Shown here in pieces: positions 45,908 through 54,562 of a stretch of 64,000 nucleotides of DNA (the first letter of the stretch is position 1; every line of letters begins with the position of its first letter). Both the position numbers and the translations under genes were made by a program. The notes under the pieces are model-generated. The model made no database searches. It was given only the letters and a program-made list of their open reading frames with translations, and had not been told where the DNA came from. The stretch is from NCBI GenBank assembly GCA_002707155.1, contig PAME01000001.1, forward strand, positions 480,029 to 544,028, read 5' to 3'. The DNA is from Crocinitomicaceae bacterium. Lineage in GTDB: Bacteria; Bacteroidota; Bacteroidia; Flavobacteriales_G; Salibacteraceae.

Positions 45908-46666
45908 TTAAATAAAATTCAGTCTAGAATTTAATGTTTCAACTATCATAGCGCGATTAGAGGAGCCAATTTCAACACGTTCTTTAGTTTCCATGATCAA
46001 ATAGCCGCCATCGTTTTTATGAAATTCTGTCACTTTATCTAAATTCACGATATGTGATCGGTGTACACGTAAAAAATTGTCTTGTTTAAGGGCGTTCTCA
46101 ATACTCTTAAGGTTTTTAGAGATCATGATTTGCCCATCATTTTCAGTATAAATAACTGAATAGCTTCCTTCGGCTCGAATATGGACTATGTGTTTAGGGT
46201 CTATGAACTTATGCCCGTATAAAGTAGGCACGGCAAGTTTGGCTTTTTCTTCAATTTTCACCCGTTTTAGAACTTCTTTAACCGAAGATGGCTCCTTAAT
46301 TTTCTTTTTTACTTTTTCAACAGAAGCAACTAAATCATCAATATCAATCGGCTTTAAGATGTAGTCGATTGCTTGGTTCTTTATTGCTTGTATCGCATAA
46401 TGGTCATATGCCGTTACAAAAACCACATGGAACTTACGGTCACCTAGTTTTTCTAACAAATCAAACCCAGTGCCCATTGGCATTTCAATATCTAAAAAGA
46501 CCAATTGCGGGTTATGTTCTTCAATGGCTTTTATGCCACCTTCCATACTGTGCGCAATTGCCAACACATTTACGTCGGGACAGTAACTTTCTAAGAACTT
46601 AGACATAACCTTAGTTGCGTTTTCTTCATCGTCAACTAATACACATGTAATTTGAGAACTACTCAT
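45908..46666 (-). CDS. LytTR-family response regulator
   Basis: A 252-residue regulator. The receiver domain (about 5-125) has DDEE near 12-15, the phospho-Asp in LVFLDIEMPMGTGFDL (about 58) and Lys in YILKPIDIDDL. The C-terminal LytTR DNA-binding domain (about 150-250) has AEGSYSVIYTENDGQIMISK and LRVHRSHIVNLDKVTEFHKN. It is encoded 61 bp downstream of the reg_prop/Y_Y_Y sensor kinase in the same direction, the usual LytS/LytR-like pairing. No insertions or missing key residues. Confidence 0.94.
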   Translation of the reverse strand: MSSSQITCVLVDDEENATKVMSKFLESYCPDVNVLAIAHSMEGGIKAIEEHNPQLVFLDIEMPMGTGFDLLEKLGDRKFHVVFVTAYDHYAIQAIKNQAIDYILKPIDIDDLVASVEKVKKKIKEPSSVKEVLKRVKIEEKAKLAVPTLYGHKFIDPKHIVHIRAEGSYSVIYTENDGQIMISKNLKSIENALKQDNFLRVHRSHIVNLDKVTEFHKNDGGYLIMETKERVEIGSSNRAMIVETLNSRLNFI

Positions 46667-46727
46667 AACTCTGAATTTATCCTTTTCTCAAATGTAGATA
46701 ATATAATTAGGCCTTGCGGCTGTTAGG

Positions 46728-49484
46728 CTATCGGCTAGGTATGCTTAGTTCAACTTTGGTTCCTTTCGGTTTATCAAATTCATCTTTGAGGTCGTGAAAT
46801 TCAAATTGAAAATCGTTTTTGAATAATTGCTTGAACACAGTTAGCCGCTCTTGGGTAATTCTAAGTCCCTGCGATTTGTGTTTCTTGCCCAATTTGCCAA
46901 TATGAAACTCACGGCCAACACCATCGTCTTCTATAGTGCACATTAGGGAATTGTCTGAAAGAAACTTCAGCGAAACTTCAATATTTCCTTTGCCCTCTCT
47001 AGGCAGAATTCCATGCAAAATGGCATTTTCGATAAAAGGCTGAATAAGCATTGAAGGAATACGTGTTGTTTCCAATTCAATCTTTGGGTCGATATTGATT
47101 GTATACTCAAAGCGGTCGTTAAATCTCAACTTCTCTAACTCTAAATACAAATCTAAGCTAGACAAAACATCTCTAATTGGAACAAAGGTTTTATCGGAAT
47201 TGTTGAGCACCAAACGCATCAGTTTAGCAAATTTAGATAAGTACTTATTCGATTTTCTAATGTCACTATCAATCAAGAAATTTTGAATAGAGTTGAGACT
47301 ATTGAATATAAAATGAGGGTTCATTTGGGCGCTTAAGGCTTTTATTTTCAGTGCAGACAGCTCATTTTCTACCTGCATTCTTTTTTGCGATTTGTCCAAC
47401 TGCCAGCGCAGAACAGCGTAAAAAACAACCGCAATAATTAAGGCTATTAGTACATAAAACCAGGTGGTTTGGTAAAACGGCGGAATAATAACAAAGGCAA
47501 AGGAAGCGCTTTGGTTTGTCCATTTTTGATTTCTGTTTTGTGCCTGTACTTCAAATGTGTAATCACCAGGTGGTAAACTCTGATAGCGAATAGTTCTTTG
47601 CTGCGCAGAGGACCAAGAGGTATCTGAGTTTAATCGGTAGCGAAAGTTTAACTTATTCTTTTGGAAATAATCAAAGGCCAATAAGCGAATTTCTATATTT
47701 TGCTGGTCGTAATTAAAGGTGTATTCGCTTGCCGTGGACACTGCCTTTCCATTGAGGTTAATCTGAGGTGCAATTAAGGGTATATCTTGGTTTAGCCACT
47801 TTTTTTCAAGAGTGACTATGCCCTTAGAAGTTGACAGCAATATGTGCTTCTCTGTTGATTCAATTGCTGTAATGTCTTCAAAAACAAGTCCTTTGTAGCG
47901 ATTGAACTGACAAATAGAATCGTTTTCAATTTGATTAAGTCCAGATTTAGTCGCCACCCATAAGGTGCCCTTTTGTACAAATAGGTCATTTATAAAATTG
48001 CTACTTAAACCAGAGGATTCATTTACCCAAGTAACCCGATTATTTTCTAAAGTCCCCAATCCATAACCACTGGTTCCAAAAACAATAGCACGGTTTAGTA
48101 TCGATAGGCAGGAAATGTTTTTATTGTAAGTAGATTCAATCAGCCTTACTTCTTCATTTTTATATTCATAGAGGCCATTTACAGTGCCTAACCAAAGGTG
48201 GTCTTTAGCAACTTCAATCAAACAGTTTACTCGTTCTTGAAAGTCTATTTGGACAGAGTTAAAGACTTCTGTTCCGTTTTGCATTTTACTGAAATAGTAC
48301 AACCCTCCAATCCAGTGTGTGTTTTCTTCTATGCTTTGGGCAAATGCAATTCCTTTAAATGGAGCGACAAAATCACTTTCATCAAATTGGTTTTCGGTAA
48401 GTGCTTGTAGGCCTTTTTTGGTGAATATCAGCTGGCTAATATTATCGTTAATATTTATTTCACGCTCCTTATTCAGCTTTTTTGAAACCGATAAATTGAC
48501 AATACTGTTATTCCTATTGTACGAATACAGCGCATTATCATTTTTTAAAAGGCCTCTAAAGTCATTGTTACCATCGCTTGAAAGGTTTGAATAATACTGA
48601 ATTTTTGAAGAAGGAATTTGATAAAGTCCATTAGAAAAAGTCCCAAACCAGATACTTCCATCCTTATCTTCTAAAATACAGGAAATAGGTTGTTTGCTTT
48701 CAATAGTTAACGGTGGGTCGGTCAAAATTCCTGAAGAATAGTATTTTAATCCTTGGTAGGTACCAACCCAAACGTTTTGCTCAGTATCAAGCAAAAGCGC
48801 CTTTGTTAATCTTATGTTCAGAGGAGCTTGTGTCTCAATTTTTTGACCATTTAAAATGGTGAGACTTTTGTTTCCCGAAACAACGACCTTATCATTTTGA
48901 CTGCTTATTGCACGTATTTGTTTTGGCAGTAACGCCGAGCTGTTGTTACAGTTTGAAACATGAAATAGATTTTTTGATGGGTCAATCCAGTTTTTATTTG
49001 TGGTTTCAATAGTAGAGACGGCACCATTAATAATTTGAATTCCTGAAAAAGGATCATCGCAAGAAGTATTTAGGCCTAGTAAAAGGGTATCGTTTCCATT
49101 TGGATAAAATGATGTGATGAGCCTTTTTTGTAAGGTCTCGTTAAGTATTTGGTTGTGAGCATAATGGAAAAAAGAATCTTTGTAAAGTGTAAAGGTTTTG
49201 TTGAAGCCTAAAAACCAAATCGTTCCATCAGAGGCTACATGCATTTGAACAATAGCATTGTCCGAAAGTCCGTCAGATTGTTTGAAGGAGACCATTTCAG
49301 CACCATCAAATCTCGATACACCGGCATCTGTAGCAATCCAGATATAACCGCTATGATCTTGAACTACATCATAAACTTGACTACTAGGAAGGCCTTGATC
49401 AATTCCATAATTGGTTAAAAAAAAGTTTTGTGCATATATTGAAAATGATGCACAATAGCACAGCAGAAAAAGGAATATCCTCAT
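46728..49484 (-). CDS. LytS-type sensor histidine kinase with reg_prop propeller and Y_Y_Y domain
   Basis: A 918-residue membrane sensor. Signal peptide 1-18 (MRIFLFLLCYCASFSIYA). A two-component-regulator (reg_prop) beta-propeller region about 25-590 with repeated GLP/WIATDAGVSRFDG, DGSIWFGTFSNGLYQI and DHLWLGTVNGLYEY blades. A Y_Y_Y domain about 600-665 (YQSLPPGDYTFEVQAQNRNQ). One helix at about 674-693. The His_kinase domain has the phospho-His in NPHFIFNSLNSIQNFL (about 722), and the C-terminal ATPase has EDDGVGREF. The architecture is classical for Bacteroidota, sensing a periplasmic ligand that is not identifiable here. Its ATG overlaps the upstream 124-residue gene stop as ATGA. Confidence 0.93.
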   Translation of the reverse strand: MRIFLFLLCYCASFSIYAQNFFLTNYGIDQGLPSSQVYDVVQDHSGYIWIATDAGVSRFDGAEMVSFKQSDGLSDNAIVQMHVASDGTIWFLGFNKTFTLYKDSFFHYAHNQILNETLQKRLITSFYPNGNDTLLLGLNTSCDDPFSGIQIINGAVSTIETTNKNWIDPSKNLFHVSNCNNSSALLPKQIRAISSQNDKVVVSGNKSLTILNGQKIETQAPLNIRLTKALLLDTEQNVWVGTYQGLKYYSSGILTDPPLTIESKQPISCILEDKDGSIWFGTFSNGLYQIPSSKIQYYSNLSSDGNNDFRGLLKNDNALYSYNRNNSIVNLSVSKKLNKEREININDNISQLIFTKKGLQALTENQFDESDFVAPFKGIAFAQSIEENTHWIGGLYYFSKMQNGTEVFNSVQIDFQERVNCLIEVAKDHLWLGTVNGLYEYKNEEVRLIESTYNKNISCLSILNRAIVFGTSGYGLGTLENNRVTWVNESSGLSSNFINDLFVQKGTLWVATKSGLNQIENDSICQFNRYKGLVFEDITAIESTEKHILLSTSKGIVTLEKKWLNQDIPLIAPQINLNGKAVSTASEYTFNYDQQNIEIRLLAFDYFQKNKLNFRYRLNSDTSWSSAQQRTIRYQSLPPGDYTFEVQAQNRNQKWTNQSASFAFVIIPPFYQTTWFYVLIALIIAVVFYAVLRWQLDKSQKRMQVENELSALKIKALSAQMNPHFIFNSLNSIQNFLIDSDIRKSNKYLSKFAKLMRLVLNNSDKTFVPIRDVLSSLDLYLELEKLRFNDRFEYTINIDPKIELETTRIPSMLIQPFIENAILHGILPREGKGNIEVSLKFLSDNSLMCTIEDDGVGREFHIGKLGKKHKSQGLRITQERLTVFKQLFKNDFQFEFHDLKDEFDKPKGTKVELSIPSR

Positions 49485-49855
49485 TCGTTAATTGATTTAC
49501 TGTACACCAATTTAAACACTACTTTTTGCAACTCTCGCTCTATTATTAAGTGAGTAAATATAACAGCAGGGTTCGTTTCCGAAGCAGAATCTATGGCTTC
49601 TTTAACTTTCAATTCCGACACGTCAATTTTATATAAAAGCTGTTCTACTCTTCCATTGCCTTGTCGAATTAGTTTTTCGATCACAGGCGCAACTTGATCT
49701 ATTATTTCTTGATAAAGTAAGGTTCCGTATTTTTCCCATTCAATTTGAAGATTGAGTTCCAAATCTTTATTGATTTGTTGCAGCAATTTTTCAAGAACTT
49801 CCTTACGAGTTTTGTAACCGTTGAGGTCAATTTTATCTGTTGTTGTAGCTTTCAA
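49481..49855 (-). CDS. Small helical protein translationally coupled to the LytS-type kinase
   Basis: I do not recognise this 124-residue protein. It has no signal peptide or membrane segment. The body is charged and probably mostly helical (GYKTRKEVLEKLLQQINKDL, LYQEIIDQVAPVIEKLIRQG, AVIFTHLIIERELQKVVFKL). The start is TTG 49855, since a TAG lies four codons upstream and no ATG is available. It overlaps the kinase gene by 4 bp (ATGA), which makes joint translation likely. A cytoplasmic helper of that system is possible but only positional. Confidence 0.68.
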   Translation of the reverse strand: MKATTTDKIDLNGYKTRKEVLEKLLQQINKDLELNLQIEWEKYGTLLYQEIIDQVAPVIEKLIRQGNGRVEQLLYKIDVSELKVKEAIDSASETNPAVIFTHLIIERELQKVVFKLVYSKSINE

Positions 49856-49903
49856 CTTTTGTATATGCTAATTGTTCAGTAATTAAAACGAAGTTATAAA
49901 GAT

Positions 49904-50818
49904 ATGGCTACTATACTTATTACCGGTGGAACTGGTCTTGTTGGAAATAATTTGACTAAAAAACTAATCGAAAAAGGGCATAAGGTTAGAATTCTAAGCA
50001 GAAGTAAAACTGGCTCAAAAGGCGGGATCGATTATTACCGCTGGAATGTTGGCCATAATGAAATTGACAATCATGCATTAATAGGCGTTGATAGTATTGT
50101 GCATTTAGCAGGAGCAGGAGTTGCCGATGGTCCATGGAGCGAGAGGTATAAAAAGGAAATAATCGACAGTAGGGTTGATTCTATTCAGTTGCTGTTTAAA
50201 AAGTGTCAAGCACTAAAAGCTTTTCCAACATCAATAATTTCTGCATCCGGAACCGCTTTTTATGGTTTTGATAATTCCGATAAAATTTACGACGAAAGTG
50301 CCAAGGCAGGAGAAGGTTTTCTAACTGAAGTTTCTGAAAAATGGGAACAAGCTTCAGCTGACTTTGAAAAGTATAACGTCCGCAGATTAGTGCTAAGAAT
50401 AGGTGTTGTACTCAGTGATAAGGGTGGCGCATTAAGCCCTATAAAAATGCCGTTTCAGTTTGGAATTGGTTCTGCCATGGGAACAGGAAAACAACCTTTT
50501 CCTTGGATTCATATTGATGATCTTACCAATGCAATTATCCATAGTATAAATAACCAAAAAATGAATGGTGTTTTTAATGCTGTAGCTCCTGAAACCGTCA
50601 CCAATGGAGAATTTTCTAAAACCTTAGCTCAAGAAATGGGCAAGCCATTTTGGGCGCCGAATGTTCCTTCATTTGTGTTGAGGATAATCCTTGGTAAGGA
50701 AAAAGCGGATGAAATGTTGTTGAATGGAGCACATGTGTCTTCAAAGAAATTAGAAGAAGCAGGGTTATCCTTTCAATTCCCTAAAGTGAGTTTAGCTTTG
50801 AAGGAAGCCTTGAAATAA
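49904..50818 (+). CDS. TIGR01777-family NAD(P)-dependent epimerase-like protein
   Basis: A 304-residue extended short-chain dehydrogenase. The Rossmann start ILITGGTGLVGNNLTKKLIE (about 4-23) binds NAD(P). IVHLAGAGVADGPWSERYKK near 65-84 and SASGTAFYG near 115 are the hallmarks of the TIGR01777 (SDR39U1-like) group. The family ends with a DUF1731-type C-terminal helix pair, seen here from about 250. Its role is not well established. Divergent from the small helical protein gene. Confidence 0.9.
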   Translation: MATILITGGTGLVGNNLTKKLIEKGHKVRILSRSKTGSKGGIDYYRWNVGHNEIDNHALIGVDSIVHLAGAGVADGPWSERYKKEIIDSRVDSIQLLFKKCQALKAFPTSIISASGTAFYGFDNSDKIYDESAKAGEGFLTEVSEKWEQASADFEKYNVRRLVLRIGVVLSDKGGALSPIKMPFQFGIGSAMGTGKQPFPWIHIDDLTNAIIHSINNQKMNGVFNAVAPETVTNGEFSKTLAQEMGKPFWAPNVPSFVLRIILGKEKADEMLLNGAHVSSKKLEEAGLSFQFPKVSLALKEALK

Positions 50819-50837
50819 AAATGCTAGAAGAAAAAAT

Positions 50838-51833
50838 CTACAGCTCTCTAACCATCAAACTTTCAGCAAAATCTTTTAGCGTTTTTTTCCTTCCATTATT
50901 TACAGAAACGCTATTCAAGGCAATTCCAGCATTCAGATAAAAAGTATTCATATCCGCTTTGGCTCTATTTCGAATATCTAAGGCATCAAAAACCGTTTTA
51001 ACTTTTTCAATTTTATCCTGGTGGGGTAGATTTGTGTTGTTGTATAAATCAACTAATTCTTTTTGCTGCTCAGCATCTGAAATAGAATAGGTTTTGGCAA
51101 ACAGGTACGTTTTTTTACAAGCTAATACATCACCTCCCACTTGCTTTCCAAATTTTTCAGGATCGCCATACAGGTCTAAAATGTCGTCTTGTAATTGAAA
51201 GGCAATTCCAAAGTTTTTACCAAACTCATACATCAAATTAGCGTCTGCATCTGAAGCTCCAGCTATGGCTGCGCCCATTCTTAGGCTTTCGCCTAAAAGA
51301 ACTGCAGTTTTGAGTTCAATCATACCCAGATAGTCATTAAGCGAAACGGTAGATTTTTGTTCAAAATCCATATCCAGTTGTTGTCCCTCGCAAACCTCAA
51401 TTGCCGTGCGATTAAAGTTTGAAAACAGTCTATGAAATTTAGCATCGGTATTTTTACTGAGGTAATGATACGCCAATATCATCATAGCGTCTCCAGATAA
51501 AATCCCAGTATTTTCATTCCATTTTTTATGAACCGTAGTTTGTCCTCTCCTTAGCGGAGCTTCGTCCATTATATCGTCGTGAACTAAGGTAAAGTTGTGA
51601 AAAACCTCTACGGCAATCGCTTGATTAATAGCAGCTTCTGGGTTAGCGCCAAATAATTCTGCGGCTGCTAAGGTACAAACGGGCCGCACTCGTTTGCCAC
51701 CAATTTGCATAATGTACTGAATAGGTTCGTACAATTTTTCGGGTTGGTTCGTAAACTCGGTGAGTTGAATTTTTTCTTCGAAGTAGTTTCTTAACTCCTC
51801 TATTGAGTGCTGTAGGGGTAAAGTGCTTGACAT
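50838..51833 (-). CDS. Polyprenyl (trans-isoprenyl) diphosphate synthase
   Basis: Makes prenyl diphosphates by head-to-tail condensation; 331 residues. The first Asp-rich motif is in LVHDDIMDEAPLRRGQTTVH (about 88-107) and the second in FQLQDDILDLYGD (about 218-230). Lys-Arg contacts in GGKRVRPVCTLAAAE (about 45-59) are also present. Farnesyl, geranylgeranyl or longer product cannot be fixed by eye. Its ATG directly abuts the rfbA stop (TAAATG), so the two are probably co-translated. Confidence 0.93.
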   Translation of the reverse strand: MSSTLPLQHSIEELRNYFEEKIQLTEFTNQPEKLYEPIQYIMQIGGKRVRPVCTLAAAELFGANPEAAINQAIAVEVFHNFTLVHDDIMDEAPLRRGQTTVHKKWNENTGILSGDAMMILAYHYLSKNTDAKFHRLFSNFNRTAIEVCEGQQLDMDFEQKSTVSLNDYLGMIELKTAVLLGESLRMGAAIAGASDADANLMYEFGKNFGIAFQLQDDILDLYGDPEKFGKQVGGDVLACKKTYLFAKTYSISDAEQQKELVDLYNNTNLPHQDKIEKVKTVFDALDIRNRAKADMNTFYLNAGIALNSVSVNNGRKKTLKDFAESLMVREL

Positions 51834-52697
51834 TTAGTGTTTGAGTAGTGTTAATAGGTATTTTCCATATCCACTTTTGACCAACGGTTGAGCAATTTGT
51901 TCAAGTTGTTTATCGTCAATAAAACCCATGTGCCAAGCAATTTCTTCGATACAAGAAATTTTTGTGCCTTGTCGTTTTTCAATTACTTCAACATACTGAC
52001 TCGCCTGATTTAGGCTATCTATTGTACCCGTATCTAACCAAGCGGTTCCCCTGTTTAAGATACTTACTTGAAGTTTTCCCTGCTCGAGGTACACCTTATT
52101 TACGTCGGTTATTTCATACTCACCACGGGAAGATGGTTTTAAGTTTTTTGCAATTTCGACTACCGAATTATCGTAAAAATACAACCCGGGCACAGCGTAA
52201 TTAGACTTCGGGTTTTCAGGTTTTTCTTCAATAGAAAGTGCAATGTTGTTTTCATCAAAATCAACTACTCCGTATCGCTCTGGGTCAGAAACACGATAGG
52301 CGAAAATAACTCCACCGTCTGGGTCGTTGCATTCGCGGAGCTTTTGAGGTAGTCCGGTACCATAAAAAATATTGTCGCCTAAAATTAAGGCTACATTGTC
52401 ATTACCGATAAACTCTTCCCCAATGACAAATGCTTGAGCAAGTCCATTTGGAATTTCTTGAACTGCATATTCAAAATTGCAACCCAAATTTTCCCCATCG
52501 CCTAGCAATTTTTCAAAAAGTGGTAAATCGTGTGGAGTGGAAATAATAAGAATGTCTTTAATTCCAGCTAACATGAGTAACGAAAGCGGATAATAAATCA
52601 TCGGCTTATCGTAGATGGGCATAAGCTGCTTACTAATTGCCAAGGTAAGCGGATGAAGTCGAGTGCCAGATCCTCCAGCGAGAATAATTCCTTTCAT
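51834..52697 (-). CDS. rfbA: Glucose-1-phosphate thymidylyltransferase
   Basis: Makes dTDP-glucose, first step of dTDP-rhamnose and related sugars. ATG 52697 gives the standard start [20 protein letters not shown] and a 287-residue protein; the longer frame (from 52745) adds 16 residues without family counterpart. Further blocks are [30 protein letters not shown] near 107, and [20 protein letters not shown] near 160-180. The rest of the rfb pathway (rfbB, C, D) is not in the window. It is followed without gap by the polyprenyl synthase gene. Confidence 0.96.
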   Translation of the reverse strand: MKGIILAGGSGTRLHPLTLAISKQLMPIYDKPMIYYPLSLLMLAGIKDILIISTPHDLPLFEKLLGDGENLGCNFEYAVQEIPNGLAQAFVIGEEFIGNDNVALILGDNIFYGTGLPQKLRECNDPDGGVIFAYRVSDPERYGVVDFDENNIALSIEEKPENPKSNYAVPGLYFYDNSVVEIAKNLKPSSRGEYEITDVNKVYLEQGKLQVSILNRGTAWLDTGTIDSLNQASQYVEVIEKRQGTKISCIEEIAWHMGFIDDKQLEQIAQPLVKSGYGKYLLTLLKH

Positions 52698-52740
52698 GGG
52701 TGTTAATTTAAGGGTGACAAAAGTAATTGATATTTTTAGC

Positions 52741-52820
52741 GTCACCCTGAACTCGTTTCAGGGTCTCTGACGTAAATCGATTTATACTAAGTGGAATTGC
52801 TGCAACAAGTTCAGCATGAC
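52741..52820. repeat. Dispersed palindromic repeat, copy 2
   Basis: Outer arms GTCACCCTGAACT (52741-52753) and AGTTCAGCATGAC (52808-52820); an inner hairpin CCCTGAA/TTTCAGGG. The right arm matches copy 1 (40861-40882) in 19 of 22 positions. It lies between the GNAT stop and the rfbA start on the same strand and could end or separate their transcripts. Confidence 0.8.
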
Positions 52821-52837
52821 GGACTGTAATCCTATCC

Positions 52838-53299
52838 CTATTCAAACTCCACTTTGCAATTCAACCATTCGCCGTCGATAATAGCTTTGTGTTTTTTGTA
52901 AAAGTTAATTGCGGGTTCGTTCCAATCCAATACTTGCCATTCGAGTCTTTTAACTCCAGCTTTATCAGCAATAGCGATAAGCTCTTTTAGCAGCAAACTG
53001 CCTATGCCATTCATGCGTTCGCTTTCTTTTACAATAATGTCTTCAAGATAAAGGCAACGGCCTTTCCAAGTAGAGTACTTGCTATAATACAAAGCAATTC
53101 CGGCTACTTTTTCGTCTTTTTCCGCAACTATAAAATCGAAAATTGAATTTTCTCCAAACCCATCTTCCAATAAGATTTCTTCGGTAACAATTACCGCGTC
53201 GGGCTCTTTTTCATAAGCAGCCAATTCCTTAATGAGGTTCAGTAATTCTGGAATGTCTGATGGGGTTCCTTTTCTAAGTTGAATATTGTTTTTATTCAT
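52838..53299 (-). CDS. GNAT-family N-acetyltransferase
   Basis: A 153-residue acetyltransferase. ATG 53299 ([20 protein letters not shown]) is the family start; the longer frame adds 15 residues that overlap the promoter. The acetyl-CoA motif is [20 protein letters not shown] near 95-115, the [11 protein letters not shown] strand precedes it, and [14 protein letters not shown] closes the fold. Order and size resemble diamine/spermidine N1-acetyltransferases, but the substrate is uncertain. It is divergent from fbp with a symmetrical promoter region. Confidence 0.88.
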   Translation of the reverse strand: MNKNNIQLRKGTPSDIPELLNLIKELAAYEKEPDAVIVTEEILLEDGFGENSIFDFIVAEKDEKVAGIALYYSKYSTWKGRCLYLEDIIVKESERMNGIGSLLLKELIAIADKAGVKRLEWQVLDWNEPAINFYKKHKAIIDGEWLNCKVEFE

Positions 53300-53304
53300 A
53301 AGGC

Positions 53305-53353
53305 CAAATATAGTTTCAACCAACTGTTGAACCAACCAACCCAACTATATTTG
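53305..53353. promoter_or_regulatory. Mirror-image divergent promoters of the GNAT gene and fbp
   Basis: An 11-bp perfect inverted repeat, CAAATATAGTT (53305-53315) and AACTATATTTG (53343-53353), places a TATATTTG -7 box facing each gene. On the minus strand there is also a TTG 20 nt upstream of the box; the plus side has no good -33. The minus transcript would start almost at the ATG. Confidence 0.65.
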
Positions 53354-53371
53354 TATTCTGAAACAAAAGCT

Positions 53372-54352
53372 ATGATTGCAGTTACTACTCTCGACGAATT
53401 TATAATTGATAGACAAGACGATTTTCCTTTCGCAACTGGAGACCTTTCTAGATTGCTTAGAGACATTGGCTTTGCGTCTAAAATAGTACACCGAGAAGTA
53501 AATATGGCGGGTCTTGTTGATATTACTGGTGCTTATGGTTCTGAAAATATACAAGGAGAAGAGCAACAAAAATTAGACGTATTTGCTGATGAGGTTTTTA
53601 TAAAAGCTTTAAGGCATGGCGGAGAAGTTTGCGGAATTGCTTCGGAAGAAAAAGATGATTTCATTGCTTTTGAAAACGAAAAATCCATTCAAGGAAAATA
53701 CGTTTTGGCAATGGATCCATTGGACGGCTCTTCGAACATTGACGTAAACGTTTCTATCGGGACCATTTTTTCCATTTACAGAAGAAAAACAGAAGCTGGA
53801 ACCAAAGCGACGATGGAAGATTTTCTTCAGCCAGGAACAGAGCAAGTTGCTGCTGGTTATGTGCTGTACGGTTCTTCTTCAATGTTGGTTTATACAACAG
53901 GAAGTGGAGTAAATGGCTTTACCTTAGACCCTTCTATTGGTGAATTTTGTTTGTCTCATCCTGATATGAAAACTTCAAACGATGGGAAGATTTTTTCTAT
54001 GAATGAAGGGAATTACCACCTTTCTCACAAAGGCATTCAAACCTATTTGGACAAGTGTAAACTAGAGGAAAAAACGGCTCGATATATTGGTTCATTGGTG
54101 GCAGATTTTCATCGTAACCTGATTAAAGGTGGAGTTTATCTTTATCCTTCTACAAGCAAAGCACGTAACGGTAAATTGCGTTTGCTTTATGAATGCAATC
54201 CTCTTGCATTTATTGCTGAGCAAGCAGGCGGAAAAGCTTCGGATGGTTATACAAGAACTATGGAGATTGAACCAACTGAATTGCACCAGCGTTGTGCTTA
54301 CTATGTGGGCTCAAAGAATATGGTGGATGAGATTGAAGGCTTGTTGAAATAG
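53372..54352 (+). CDS. fbp: Class 1 fructose-1,6-bisphosphatase
   Basis: Gluconeogenic enzyme hydrolysing fructose-1,6-bisphosphate; 326 residues. ATG 53372 ([11 protein letters not shown]) is chosen because the longer frame (from 53279) reads through the promoter and the start of the GNAT gene. The metal site [10 protein letters not shown] lies near 112-121, with EEKDDF near 88 as an acidic ligand. NEGNY near 212 and [17 protein letters not shown] near 240-260 are class 1 marks. It has its own -7 box and is otherwise monocistronic. Confidence 0.96.
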   Translation: MIAVTTLDEFIIDRQDDFPFATGDLSRLLRDIGFASKIVHREVNMAGLVDITGAYGSENIQGEEQQKLDVFADEVFIKALRHGGEVCGIASEEKDDFIAFENEKSIQGKYVLAMDPLDGSSNIDVNVSIGTIFSIYRRKTEAGTKATMEDFLQPGTEQVAAGYVLYGSSSMLVYTTGSGVNGFTLDPSIGEFCLSHPDMKTSNDGKIFSMNEGNYHLSHKGIQTYLDKCKLEEKTARYIGSLVADFHRNLIKGGVYLYPSTSKARNGKLRLLYECNPLAFIAEQAGGKASDGYTRTMEIEPTELHQRCAYYVGSKNMVDEIEGLLK

Positions 54353-54357
54353 TTTAG

Positions 54358-54462
54358 AAAAACCCTCCCGCATTAGGAACCAACTGGGTTTTTGTTTTAG
54401 GTCATTCCCAACTGGGAAGGTGTCGATTCCGATAAATATTGGGAGAGACGGAAAGGGTTTTT
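54358..54462. repeat. Palindromic element, arsM-left copy
   Basis: Ends AAAAACCCT (54358-54366) and AGGGTTTTT (54454-54462) are inverted; the inside has TTCCCAACTGGGAAGGTG (54405-54422). The inner block and the CGGAAAGGGTTTTT end resemble the element at 55661-55781. No ORF spans it. Confidence 0.7.
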
Positions 54463-54562
54463 GGAACAATTAGGATTATTCAAAACCCTCACAATGTCAT
54501 TTTAAAACCATTTAAATTCCAATTCATTACCTTCCTTTGCAAACTCAATTAATAGCTCGTTT

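Noticed and set aside
49904-50818. A cell-division inhibitor SulA homologue
   Set aside because: Some databases give this label to TIGR01777 proteins, but the sequence is a Rossmann-fold epimerase with a GGTGLVG NAD site and no resemblance to SulA.
53279-53371. N-terminal extension of fbp
   Set aside because: It would cover the divergent promoters and the GNAT start; class 1 FBPases begin near the [10 protein letters not shown] block.
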